Assembly (NCBI GenBank): GCA_002686265.1
Contig: NZBA01000020.1
Location: 1-64,000 of the forward strand
Source of the DNA: Planctomycetota bacterium
GTDB taxonomy: Bacteria > Planctomycetota > UBA1135 > GCA-002686595
Direction: 5' to 3'
DNA: 64,000 bases
Notes under the pieces: model-generated
Seen by the model: the letters and a program-made list of their open reading frames with translations, nothing else
Told to the model about the DNA's origin: nothing
Database searches by the model: none
Part shown: positions 26,690-35,937 of the stretch, piece after piece
Layout: the number at the start of each line of letters is the position of its first letter
Position numbering within the stretch: the first letter of the stretch is position 1
Made by a program: the position numbers and the translations under genes

Positions 26690-28083
26690 GGGGCTTCCTC
26701 GCGCGCGTCCCAGTCGGGAGTGAAGGCCGCCCCGAAGGCGTGCTTGCAGAGCTGGGAGGTGTCGATCGAGCCGTCCTCGATGCGCAGGGCCGGGACGCCG
26801 TCGACCAGGGGGCGGTAGAGAGCGGGGAGCGCCTCCAGGGCCCACGTGCGCTCGGGCGCCGAGAGGTGCGCGGCGCCGCGCACGAAGTGGTGGCCGTTGC
26901 GCTCGACGTGCGTGATGCCGAGCGAGGCCGCCACGCAGGCATCCTGGTGCAGGCCGAGGAGCGGGACGCAGGTCAGGTCCTCGCCGGCGAGGACGGCCGG
27001 TCGCGTGTTCGTTGCATTCCACTCGCCGATGACGCGCTGGGCGTGCAGGACGCGCAGGATCCCCTTGCAGGTCTTGGCCGAGGACCCCGTGTAGCCGAGT
27101 GCGAGGGCGCGTTCGAGCGCGTCGTCGGTCGCGTCCGCCTCGTCGATCACGATCGGCTTGGAGCGCGCGATCGCCGCCAGGGGCTCGGCCAAGGCGGGAT
27201 CGAGGCTTGTATCGCGCTCCAGGGGCTGTTCGATCCACAGTGTCCGTGCCCAGGCCTCTCTCAAGGCCGGCGTGCCGCTCGCCAGGGCTAGGAAGGAGGC
27301 CAGGGTTTCGGTGTCGGGGAACTGCTCGTTGCCGTCGAGTGTCAGGCGGTAGTCGATCGCGGCGGCGTCGAGCACTTCGGCGACGTGCGCCATGCGCGCG
27401 ACGGCGCCCTCGGCATCTCCTGGCACCTTGAGCTTGAAGTAGCGTCCGCCGGTAGCGCGCACGACCTCCTCGAGGGTCTGCGGCAGCCCGTCGTCGAGGC
27501 GCTCGGTGACGTCGGCGTCGGTCAGGGGGTCTCCCATCCCGACCGTGTGTCGTACGGCGATGCGATCGAGAGGTCGGGGCGGCAGATGGGCGGCGAACTG
27601 GGCTCCCAGGCCGAGCAGGTCCTCGCGCAGGGCGTCGTGGAACGTCGTCTTGCGCGCACGGCAGAGGGCGTCCACCAAGGCCAGCTCCACCAGCGCCGGA
27701 CCGAAGCTGGCGACGAGCGGGTGGGCGCCCGCCGCGCGCGCGCCGGTGGCGATGGCGTCAGCTCCCGCCAGGTGCAGGTCGAGCAGTGGCGCGGCATCGA
27801 GGGCGCGCGTCGTGTCGGCGGCGCGCTGCACGGAGGTCAGCAGGGCGGCGCGGCGCTCCGAGAGCGGCTTCGCGCCGTCCTTGTCGAACCACAGGGGCGC
27901 GAGCACGGACTCGGAGGCCCCCAGGGTCACGCCGCAACCTTCGACCTCGACCCGGGCGCGCAGGGAGAGGAGCTCCAGCTCGGTCAGGACGGTGTTGCCG
28001 AAGTGGAACGGGATGCGAAGCGGCGCGCGCCGCAGGAAGCGGTCTAGGGCCAGTAGCCGGAGTCTCACGGGCGCGTCGGTCAT
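26686..28083 (-). CDS. Enolase-superfamily (mandelate racemase/muconate lactonizing type) enzyme
   Basis: A 465-residue enolase-superfamily member starting at ATG 28083. The N-terminal capping domain covers about 1-150. The barrel has the K-x-K base motif in YFKLKVPG and Mg ligands in LDGNEQF, WIEQPLE and VIDEAD. A second lysine follows in SSAKTCKG, and a C-terminal HVERNGHH segment is present. Family members abstract an alpha proton from carboxylate substrates (sugar acid dehydration, racemisation, cycloisomerisation). The length exceeds the usual 350-400 because of an extended capping domain. It is the first gene of a two-gene leftward operon with the Nramp-like transporter. The exact reaction is undetermined. 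Confidence 0.82.
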   Translation of the reverse strand: MTDAPVRLRLLALDRFLRRAPLRIPFHFGNTVLTELELLSLRARVEVEGCGVTLGASESVLAPLWFDKDGAKPLSERRAALLTSVQRAADTTRALDAAPLLDLHLAGADAIATGARAAGAHPLVASFGPALVELALVDALCRARKTTFHDALREDLLGLGAQFAAHLPPRPLDRIAVRHTVGMGDPLTDADVTERLDDGLPQTLEEVVRATGGRYFKLKVPGDAEGAVARMAHVAEVLDAAAIDYRLTLDGNEQFPDTETLASFLALASGTPALREAWARTLWIEQPLERDTSLDPALAEPLAAIARSKPIVIDEADATDDALERALALGYTGSSAKTCKGILRVLHAQRVIGEWNATNTRPAVLAGEDLTCVPLLGLHQDACVAASLGITHVERNGHHFVRGAAHLSAPERTWALEALPALYRPLVDGVPALRIEDGSIDTSQLCKHAFGAAFTPDWDAREEAP

Positions 28084-28529
28084 GGGGGAAGAGGGTCTGC
28101 GTGTCTGCCGGGCGATGCGAGCCCGGTAAAGGGCGTAGAAGAGGGCAAGAAAGGGCCCGGTTCCTCGGGAGATGCTACGGCCTTCTCGGGGTGGGAGTAC
28201 GCCCGCGTCCGCATCGGCGGCCCTGGGCGTGGCATGACCCCAAGGAAGTGGTCCAGTCCTAATGAGAGTCAGGTGAGGAGGAGGGTGGTGTCCCTTGAGG
28301 GGGCGTGAGGGGTGCCCGGGCTGTGCGCCCGGAGACGGAGCGGAGCGGAGTCGGAGGGCGCGCAGCCCGACGCGAACTCCGCTCTTCGGCTCGGTCAGGA
28401 TCCGGAACACCGCGATCTACCATCTGCCACACTACGGCTCGGCTCTGATGCTCGGCGCGGTCGTGGCTCTCGGGTCGTCGTTGCGCCGCCGCAGGCCTCG
28501 CCCCGTGGAGGCGGCGGAGGTTCGAGAGC
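28084..28529. other. 446-base intergenic region upstream of the enolase-superfamily operon
   Basis: No gene is supported here. Short open frames exist on both strands but lack domains or a Shine-Dalgarno. It should hold the promoter of the leftward enolase/Nramp operon. I saw no clear hairpin or repeat. Confidence 0.5.
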
Positions 28530-30053
28530 CTAGTCTGCCGGCCGCCGACGTAATCTGACGCCGCGGATCGCGAGCGCGCTCCCTGGCGGGCACAGGCGCA
28601 GGTCGGCGCCGCCGTTCTGCCGGTTGGCGAGCCGCGCTCGGGGGAGCGCGAACACGAACAGCACCCCGCCGCGCGCGCCCTCGCGCGCGCCCGCCTCGAC
28701 GGTGGTGTAGCTCCCGCTCAGCGTCGCTCCGCCGTCGTGGGAGTCGTACTCGAGCCGCAGGCGCGCCGGGCCCGGGTCGCAGTCGACCAGGAGCTCGAGG
28801 TCTCGCTCGGTGTCGAAGGCCCAGTGGTCGGATACCTGGAAGTAGACGTAGCGCGGAGCGGTCCCTCCTTCCGAGTGCAATCGCCCGTCGGCGAGCCTCA
28901 GCGGGCCGTCCTCCCAGGCGAGCTCGCGCAGGCCGAGCCGCCGCGCGGGGTCACCGTCGAAGACGCACGACAGCTCCTCGACACCGGCGGCCTCGGTGCC
29001 CCAGGTGTGGTCGGGCCGCGGTCGGGGAGCGGGGAAGCGGAGCTCGATCGGCGGCCCCGCGTCACCCGACCGCAGGCGGCGGATCCACTCCCGCGTCAGG
29101 TCGGCGTAGGTCGTGCCGAGCTCGCGCGTCTCGCAGATCTCCGTGCCCTCGTGCATCTCGTTCCAGGTCTCGATCAGGACCAGCTCGGGCTCGGAAAGGA
29201 CCGCGCGGCGCCAGCTTCGGCCGTAGAAGGCTCCGCCTTCCCGCTCGCGGATCGGCGTCCGCCGCCCGGGGACGGGTGAATCGTCGTAGCCGGGGCCGAT
29301 CTGTGCGACCCCGTCGAACAGGCGCGGTCCGGCGAGGGCGGCGCCCCAGCTCGTCGTACGGTCCTGGCCGATGTCGCCCCAGGAGGCGTCGGCGACGAGG
29401 AAGACGCCCTCTGGGTCGAACCGCGTGACGAAAGCCTCGCGCAGGGCCGGGCCGAGGGTCGCGTCCCATCCGGCCGCGAAGTCGCTCGAGTACAGGACGA
29501 CGAGCGCCCGCCCGCCGAGGCGCGCCCACAGGCGGCGGGGGAGCGCATCGAAGTAGTCGGTGACGGTGCGGCAGAACAGCCTCTTGCCCTTGGCGGTCCG
29601 AAGGTCCGCGCGCCCGCCGCGCGGGGGGACGCCGCGCACGTCGCAGAGCAGGGTGCTCGTGTCGTAGAAGAGCCCAAGACGGACGCCTTTCAGATCCGCC
29701 GCCGCCAGGGAGTCGAGGGCTTCGACCATGGGCTGCAGGCCGGCGCGCGAGAAGCGCAGGCTCGGGCGCTCGTAGGCTCCCGGCGCGCCCCAGTAGACCG
29801 GCAGGGCGACGTCGATGCCGCAGGCGGCCATCGCGCGGAACTGCGCGCGGTGCCAGCGCGCATCGAGGTAGCTGACCCGCTCGGGCTGAGGGAAGTGGCG
29901 TCGATGTCCCTCGCGGCCGGGGTGCCCGGCTTGGAAGTGCTCGTCGGGCCAGCGGTACCAGTAGAAGTAGTGGGTCGCCACGGTGCTCTGCGCGGCGGCG
30001 GGCGTCCCGGCGAGAGCGCCGAGCAGCAGGGCGGTGGCGGCGAGGAGGCGCAT
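28530..30053 (-). CDS. Secreted GH99-like (DUF5010-type) glycosidase-like protein
   Basis: A 507-residue protein with signal peptide (LLAATALLLGALAGTPAAAQ). The N-terminal two thirds is a TIM-barrel resembling DUF5010 and GH71/GH99-like proteins: HYFYWYRWPDEH at the start, CGIDVALPVYWGAPG, GLFYDTSTL, FLVADASWGDIG and the diagnostic IETWNEMHEGTEI. Related enzymes use acidic residues in this last segment. The C-terminal ~160 residues form a beta-rich, probably carbohydrate-binding part (YVYFQVSDHWAFDTERDLEL). It likely acts outside the cytoplasm on a polysaccharide. The linkage is unknown. Confidence 0.75.
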   Translation of the reverse strand: MRLLAATALLLGALAGTPAAAQSTVATHYFYWYRWPDEHFQAGHPGREGHRRHFPQPERVSYLDARWHRAQFRAMAACGIDVALPVYWGAPGAYERPSLRFSRAGLQPMVEALDSLAAADLKGVRLGLFYDTSTLLCDVRGVPPRGGRADLRTAKGKRLFCRTVTDYFDALPRRLWARLGGRALVVLYSSDFAAGWDATLGPALREAFVTRFDPEGVFLVADASWGDIGQDRTTSWGAALAGPRLFDGVAQIGPGYDDSPVPGRRTPIREREGGAFYGRSWRRAVLSEPELVLIETWNEMHEGTEICETRELGTTYADLTREWIRRLRSGDAGPPIELRFPAPRPRPDHTWGTEAAGVEELSCVFDGDPARRLGLRELAWEDGPLRLADGRLHSEGGTAPRYVYFQVSDHWAFDTERDLELLVDCDPGPARLRLEYDSHDGGATLSGSYTTVEAGAREGARGGVLFVFALPRARLANRQNGGADLRLCPPGSALAIRGVRLRRRPAD

Positions 30054-30382
30054 CGCGCCCGATTCTACGCCGGCTCACGAAGGGCTGCGAAGCGGCTCGG
30101 TGATGGACCAGCACGGCCATCCCCGCGCCCCGCGTCCCGCGGCGGCGCGGAGTTCCGGCTGTTGTCGAACCCGCCGAGGTTCAGGTACACGACCTGCGTG
30201 CCGAGCGTGCCGTCGGGCTTCGGAGACTCCGCCTCGGGTGCGTCCCCAGATGCCTCCCCTCGGACCGAGGCAACCTCGGCCTCCCGAGGACTCCCCGGAT
30301 ACGCCCGCGGGGAAGACGGTGAGAGAGGATCACCCCCAACGGCCCCGCACGCTTCGGCACGGATTCCCACGAGCGCCCCCGG
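30054..30382. other. 329-base intergenic region
   Basis: Lies between the start of the GH99-like gene and the end of the kinase gene, both leftward. A 101-codon open frame on the minus strand has no recognisable domain and skewed composition, so I do not call it. It is presumably the promoter region of the GH99-like gene. Confidence 0.4.
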
Positions 30383-31330
30383 CTAGGCGCAAGCCTCGGC
30401 GGCGAGCAGGAGGGCTCCCTCGAGGGGCGTGCGGTCGGGTTCGACCCAGCGCGCGGGGGCGCGGCGGAGGCGGACTTCCTCGCGCAGGCGATCGAGCAGG
30501 GGCGCGCCCGCCCGCGCGAGGCCGCCGACGACCGCGTAGGGCACGTCGCCCCCTCCGTCCGCCGTCGCGACGCGCGCGGTCGCGTGGACGATGAGGGAGG
30601 CCAGCTCCCCGACGCCGCGGTCGAGGATCTCGGTGGCGAGGGGCTCGCCCGCCGCGGCCAGCTCGATCACGTTGGGTGCGAGCGCGGCGACGCGCTTGCG
30701 GTCTCCATCGCGGCCGACCAAGCGCAGCATGTCCCGCGGCTCGTCGATCTCGAGGGCGGCGCGGACCCGCGCGCACAGCTCGGTAGCCGGCCCGCGTCCG
30801 TCCGTGGCGCGCACGACGGCGCGCATCGCCTCGATCCCGAGGAAGTAGCCCCCGCCCCCGTCGCCGAGGGCCGGTCCCCAGCCCCCGCAGAGGGCCGACG
30901 TACCGAGGGCGTCCACGCCCATGCACGCCGCGCCGGTGCCGGCGACCAGGACCACTCCCCTCCGGCGGCGTTCAGCCCGGGCGAAGGCTCCGGCGTGGGC
31001 GATGGCGAGGTCATGGTCGGCCGTAACGGGCGCTCCGTCTCGGTGGCCGACACTCCGCGCCATGCGCTCCGCAGCCCCGCGGTCGGAGGCGGTCGCGACG
31101 CCGGCGAGTCCGACGTAGATCGAGTCGGCCGCGCGCGCCGGGCTCCTCGCGGCGTGCCAGGCGTCCGCCACGGCCGCCAGGAGCGCTGTCGTCGCCGCCT
31201 GTTCGCCCACGTCCCGAACGCAGGCCACTCCCGCGGCGCCGACACCGAGCACTTCTCCGGGCCCGTGGCCCACGATCGCTCTCGTACCGCTGCCGCCGCC
31301 GTCGATTCCGATCAGGACGGGCCGGTTCAA
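30383..31330 (-). CDS. BadF/BadG-type ATPase, N-acetylglucosamine kinase-like
   Basis: A 315-residue ASKHA-fold kinase. It starts at TTG 31330 with GGGAG about 10 bases upstream. The phosphate 1 loop is LIGIDGGGSGTRAIVG (residues 5-20). The phosphate 2 region is VVLVAGTGAACMGVD, and CGGWGPALGDGGGGYFLG matches the family G-x-G-P-x-x-G-D-x-G-S/G motif. AVVGGLARAG is the adenosine loop. Members phosphorylate N-acetylglucosamine, glucosamine or related sugars. The N-terminal and motif pattern supports the GlcNAc-kinase-like branch over the benzoyl-CoA reductase activase branch, since no CxxC cluster is seen. Confidence 0.82.
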   Translation of the reverse strand: MNRPVLIGIDGGGSGTRAIVGHGPGEVLGVGAAGVACVRDVGEQAATTALLAAVADAWHAARSPARAADSIYVGLAGVATASDRGAAERMARSVGHRDGAPVTADHDLAIAHAGAFARAERRRRGVVLVAGTGAACMGVDALGTSALCGGWGPALGDGGGGYFLGIEAMRAVVRATDGRGPATELCARVRAALEIDEPRDMLRLVGRDGDRKRVAALAPNVIELAAAGEPLATEILDRGVGELASLIVHATARVATADGGGDVPYAVVGGLARAGAPLLDRLREEVRLRRAPARWVEPDRTPLEGALLLAAEACA

Positions 31331-31448
31331 CGCCAGTGCGCTCCCGGTCGCTTCGAGCCGAGGATCTCCGAGACCATTGCGCGCAGTCTGACATCCGCGT
31401 TCGCTCCAGTGCGCCGCCCGCCGGGGCGCCCTCGCCTCCGCACCCCGG

Positions 31449-32081
31449 TCATTCCGCTAGCAGCCGCAGCAGGTCGGCGGCGATGTCCTCGGGGCGGGCG
31501 CGGAAGTCGTGCTCGACTCGCAGCCGGCCTCGGGCGTCGATCAGCAGCGTGCGCGTGGTGTGGTCGATCACGTAGCCGAGGCTCTGATCGTCGGGATCGA
31601 CGTCGACTCGCTCGTGCCGGATCCCATAGGCGTCGTAAACGGCCTCGAGCTCGGCGTCGCTGCCGGTCAGGCCGAGGAACGAGACCCCGAAGGCCTCCAG
31701 GTGGCGGGCGAGGCGCTCGGGCGTGTCCCGGCGCGGGTCGACGGTGACGAAGGCGAAGCAAACTCGCTCCCCTCGCTCACCCAACAGGCTTCGCACCCGG
31801 CTCCAGCCCGACAAGGTCGCCGGGCAGGCCTGGGGGCAGTGGACGAAGCCGAAGAAGAGCAGCAGGGGAGCGCCGCGCCGGTCGGCGAGGCAAAAGGGCT
31901 CACCGTGCTGGTCGGTGAGCGTGAAGTCCGCGCCCGGCGGGGCGTCGAAGAGCTCGCGACCGCGGAAGGCGGCCGGAATCCCGGCCGCGTCGGGAGGCGG
32001 CGGACCGTCCGTCTCGCTCCCGCAACCGACCGCCGCCCACCCGGCCCAGCACCCGAGGACGATCCGTTCGGCCAGATTCAC
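31449..32081 (-). CDS. Sco1/SenC family lipoprotein (copper/thiol chaperone)
   Basis: A 210-residue lipoprotein starting at GTG 32081, overlapping the cytochrome c stop codon (GTGA). A lipobox AVGC places the lipidated Cys at residue 20. The thioredoxin-like Sco fold has GFVHCPQACPATL (CxxxC copper site), FVTVDPRRDTPERL and the conserved histidine in YVIDHTTRTLLID. Sco proteins deliver copper to, or reduce thiols of, cytochrome oxidase CuA. No oxidase subunit is in this window. A separate nitric oxide reductase lies at 61-63 kb. The pair with a cytochrome c lipoprotein suggests a periplasmic redox unit. Confidence 0.85.
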   Translation of the reverse strand: MNLAERIVLGCWAGWAAVGCGSETDGPPPPDAAGIPAAFRGRELFDAPPGADFTLTDQHGEPFCLADRRGAPLLLFFGFVHCPQACPATLSGWSRVRSLLGERGERVCFAFVTVDPRRDTPERLARHLEAFGVSFLGLTGSDAELEAVYDAYGIRHERVDVDPDDQSLGYVIDHTTRTLLIDARGRLRVEHDFRARPEDIAADLLRLLAE

Positions 32082-32584
32082 CGCCCGACCTCCTCGGTCC
32101 CCGCCGGCGTGGGCCGGACGAGGGTTCGCATGTGGGCCAGCACGGCGATCAGCATGCGCTCGTCGAGCGCTTCCTTCCAGCCCGTCATCGGCGTGCCCGC
32201 GCTGCCCTCGGCCAGGATCCACAGCTTGGCGCGCTCGGAGAAGAACGACGCTCGTCGGGGATCGGCGAGGTCGCCGGGCTCGACGGGCAGGGCGCGGGCC
32301 AAGGTCGTTCCCCCGCGCCCGGAGAGACCGTGGCACGCGGAGCAGTGGAGCTCCCAGGCTCGCTCGCCCCGGGCGAGCAGGTGCTCGTCGACGAAAGCCA
32401 GGGGCTCGTCGTAGCTCCCGCCGAGGGCCCTTCGCAGGTCATCGCGCAGCGAGCTCCGGCGCTCGGCGTTCGCGCCCGCGCGTTCGGCGGGACCGTCGGC
32501 CCTTGAGACGGCGGCGGAGCCGTCGCCGCCGCCGCAGGCGCCGAGGACAAGCGCCCATCCCGAGCAGATCCAGGGGCGGAACAT
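32078..32584 (-). CDS. Small cytochrome c lipoprotein
   Basis: A 168-residue protein starting at ATG 32584. A lipobox LGAC puts the lipidated Cys at residue 17. A single heme c site C81-SA-C84-H85 lies in ELHCSACHGLSGRG, with a probable distal Met in GTPMTGW. The longer frame upstream has no domain content. It is followed by the Sco-like gene through a GTGA overlap. It is probably an inner- or outer-membrane-anchored electron carrier facing the periplasm. Confidence 0.83.
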   Translation of the reverse strand: MFRPWICSGWALVLGACGGGDGSAAVSRADGPAERAGANAERRSSLRDDLRRALGGSYDEPLAFVDEHLLARGERAWELHCSACHGLSGRGGTTLARALPVEPGDLADPRRASFFSERAKLWILAEGSAGTPMTGWKEALDERMLIAVLAHMRTLVRPTPAGTEEVGR

Positions 32585-33245
32585 CGCACCGAGGATAGCG
32601 CGCACGCCCGCTTCCTCCACATCGGCCCTCCAGCCGCACGAAGCGGGAGGCGATGCGCGGGGAGCGCGCACGGTGTCGGGCAAGCCCGGTTCGCCCGCCG
32701 CGCGGTTCCGGTTCGGGGAAGTGTCGCGAGCGTCCACGCGGCCCTGTCCCGTGCGAGCTGAACCCGCGCCCCCCACGGTCCTCTCCGCCCGCGAGCACCG
32801 ATCACCGCTCCACCCGTGTCCGACGTGGGTTCGGCCGACTGCGCAGCCAGTTCGCGCTGGACGGGCGGTCCTCTTCGCTCCCGTGGGATCCGACGAGAAC
32901 CACGCGGCGGGGAGCCGCACCGCGAGCGCACACAGGCGGATCCCAAAGACCTCGAGTGCCCCGCCCGCGACCCCGAACAGGTCACGCGCTTCGCCCTGTT
33001 CGTGACGGTATCCCACGGGTTGTCGTTGGCCGTGACTCTCGGCCTCGTGTCGGCCACGAGCCTACCAGCCCTCGATTCCCTGTCCCTGCCCTACTGCGCG
33101 GTCGCTCCGGTGCTCTCGCTCTCGGGTTGGAGTGTGTTCGCGTGCATGGTCTAGCGCCAGCGGATCGAGCAAACCGAGAACACGGATCGGACCGCGTCCC
33201 TGGGCGAATGGGAAACGGCGCATTGAGCGTCTACATTCCGTTAGG
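32585..33245. other. 661-base region without a supported gene
   Basis: Divergent intergenic space between the cytochrome c gene (leftward) and the regulatory-domain protein gene (rightward). Several short open frames occur on both strands, one with a hydrophobic C-terminus at 32816-33154, but none has a domain, Shine-Dalgarno or consistent composition. Promoters for both flanking genes are expected here. Confidence 0.5.
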
Positions 33246-35823
33246 GTGACGGTGGTGACTTTGCGCAAGACGAGCTTTGCCGCCGCGTTCCTCGGTGCTG
33301 TCGGCCTGCTGTTCTTCTTCGCTCTTCGCGAGGGCGCGCCGCCGGAGGTCCTCGAGCGCGGCGCGCTGGGCAAGGCCGTGGAGGCCACGCAAGGTGCGCC
33401 GCCCCCGGCCTTCGACTCCCGCCTGAGCGAGGGAGCTGATTCCGACTCCGCGCTCGGCCGAGCCGAGCGCGCTCCCGTGGATTCGGGGGCGCGGGCGGAA
33501 CCGATCACCGCACGGGCCCCGAAGGCTCGTGTCCTGGGGCGCTTCCTGTCGGCCGGCGGCGCCCCCGCCGAGGGCGCCCTCGTGCGCCTGGACGGGTGGG
33601 TCGCCAACTCCGAGCGCGAGCTCGAGTTCGGCGTCCCTGGGGACTGGGCGGACCCCGAGGTGCGCACGGACGCCGCCGGCCGCTTCGAGATCGAGCTCAC
33701 TCCTCCACGCGCCTTTCAGTTCGTGCTGACCGCGAGCGTCCAGGGCCACGCCGAGCTCTCCTGGCGCTGGTCCGCCTTGGCTCCCGGCTCGGTGACCGAT
33801 CTCGGCGAACAGACCTTCCTCGCCGCGGGCACCATCGTGGGGCGCGTCGTGGACGCCGACGGCGAGCCGGTCGGCGTGGCGTGGACCGTCCAGGCCTCTG
33901 GCATCCAGAGCGCGCGGGGGGAGGGCGGACGGACCAGCAGCGCCCACGCGCTGGCGGACGAGCGGGACGGGACCTTCCGCTTGGAGGGACTCCCGCCCGG
34001 GACCGCGCGCCTCTCGGCACGTTCGAAGATGGCGGCTCGGGTCACGGGGCCGTCGGTCGAGGTCGTCCCCGGGGCGGTGACGACCGCGGACATCGTGTAC
34101 CGCGGTCCACCGCTCGACTCGCGCATCGTCGTCCGCGTTTTCTGTCGACCGTTCTTCGTCTTCACCAACCAGGGGGAAGGCGCGATCCGCTGCACGGACG
34201 CGGCGGGCGTGGAGCGGGTTGCGGAGAAGGTCGAAGGCACATCTCAGAGCTGGGCGTTCGTGGGCCTCGCGCCAGGTTCCTACACGATCCGGATCGAGAG
34301 CGAACTGCACGCTCCGTGGTCCGAGGCGGGAGTGAGACCGGGGGAGAGCGTCAAGGCTCAACTCGTCGGCAATGCCGCCGTCGTCCTGACCGTCATCGAC
34401 GGCGCGACGGGCGAGAACGTCGGGGATTACGGCCTCCTGTTGCGCTTCGAGGAGGCGAGATTCTCGCCGAACACCTTCTCTCTGCACGAAGCTGGCGACG
34501 AGCCGCCCGCGGGGGGTGTGTACGGAGGGCTCATCCCCCGAGCCTCGACCCTGATCGTCTCGGCGGCGGGATTCGCTCCGTGCGAGATCGAGCTCGGTGA
34601 GCTCGCCCCGCACGAGGTGCGCGTGGTTAGCGCGGAGCTGGACCGGGGGGGGCGGCTGGGCGGCGTCGTGCGGCGCGAGTCGGGGGAGGGCGCGGCGGGC
34701 GTCGCCCTGCTCCTCCATCCCCACCACGACGGCTACGATCCCTCCGATCCTTTCTCGGGACCGCTGGACTCCTCGACGCGTAGCGCCTTCCGGGCTCGCT
34801 CGCGGAGTTCAGCGACCGACGCGCGCGGGCACTTCGCCTTCGAGACTCTGGCTCCGGGTGACTACGACCTGCGCGTTTCCGACGGAGCGGTCACTCGCGT
34901 TCACGAGCACCTGCTCGTCGAGCGCGGCAGCGACGAGGCGCTCGTGATCGAGCTGCCCGCCGCCGGCTCCCTCCTCGGCACCCTCGTGGGCCCCTCCGGC
35001 GCGGTCTTCGAGGGCCTGGCCGTGCTCGTCTACGCCGCCGGCTCCGTCGTTCGCCAGGGCTGGTACCACGAGGACGCGGCCGTCACGCAGGTTCGGGTGG
35101 ATGCCTCCGGCCGCTTCCGCGCCAAACGGCCTGCGGGCGGGGAAGAACACCGTCGACCTGTTCCTGCCCTCGCGCCGAATCCGGGGGGCCTCCGGCTCGT
35201 CCTCGTGGACCCAACCGACGGGCGTTCCGCTCGGCACGGTCGAGATCGAGGCCGGGGCCGAGGTCCGCGAGGCATTCGACCCAGGCGACGGGTTTCCCGG
35301 TTCCATCGCCCTCGAGGCCACCCACAACTCCGCTCCTGCGGCGGGCTTGATCGTGCGTGCCAGGGCCATGCTCGTCGGCGGAGGGAGCCAGGAATCGGGT
35401 GGGCAGCTCGATGCGCAGGGTCGCCTGCTCCTAGCGCCCCTCTTGCCCGGAGAATGGGAGCTCACCCTCGGACCGGTCGGCGGACCGTGGAGGCGGCAGC
35501 TCCCCGAGCGCTTCGTCCTCGGCAGTGGCGCACACGTGGAGGCCTTCGCCCATCTGGCCACCGCCGCCGGCCGCGTGCGCGTCCTGGATGCCGCCACCGG
35601 CGAACCCCTCGCGGGTCATCGGGTGCGTTTCCCTTCCGGGGGCCTCGTCACCACGGATGAGAACGGCTGGCTCTCCCTCGACCTGCCGCCGGGGGAGTAC
35701 AGGCTGTCCGACGGAGAGGGTTTCCTCGCCTCGAAGGGTGCGGGGGGGACCGACCTCTCCTGGTCGGACCGCGGACCGCTGCAGGCGGAGCTGCGTCTCG
35801 AGCTCGCGGGGGAGTCGGACTAG
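33246..35823 (+). pseudogene. Membrane-anchored carboxypeptidase-regulatory-like repeat protein, frame disrupted
   Basis: A GTG start (33246; 33252 or 33255 are also possible) gives an N-terminal signal anchor (FAAAFLGAVGLLFFFAL). Several carboxypeptidase regulatory-like/Ig-type beta modules follow, each with a pattern such as VLGRFLSAGGAPAEGALVRL ... TDAAGRFEI or GTIVGRVVDADGEPVGV ... FRLEGLPPGTARL. After residue ~626 the frame is lost near AAA at 35124-35126. The downstream frame continues the same fold (GLRAGKNTVDLFLP through VRVLDAATGEPLAGHRV) to a TAG at 35821-35823. Removing one base restores a continuous protein of about 858 residues. It may be a real frameshift, a sequencing error at the A-run, or slippage. 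Function is probably extracellular structural or adhesive. Confidence 0.7.
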
Positions 35824-35937
35824 CACCGGCGTGCGTGCGGCGGACGCTCACGACCCGCGGTCGTCACGCGACCGTGCGGGAGACGGAAGCGCTGGAAAAG
35901 GACTGACGCGCAATCGCCCAGACCGTAGCTTCTCGCC

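Noticed and set aside
32816-33154. 112-codon frame with a hydrophobic C-terminus
   Set aside because: No Shine-Dalgarno, no family, and the hydrophobic part may be a chance translation; left as intergenic.
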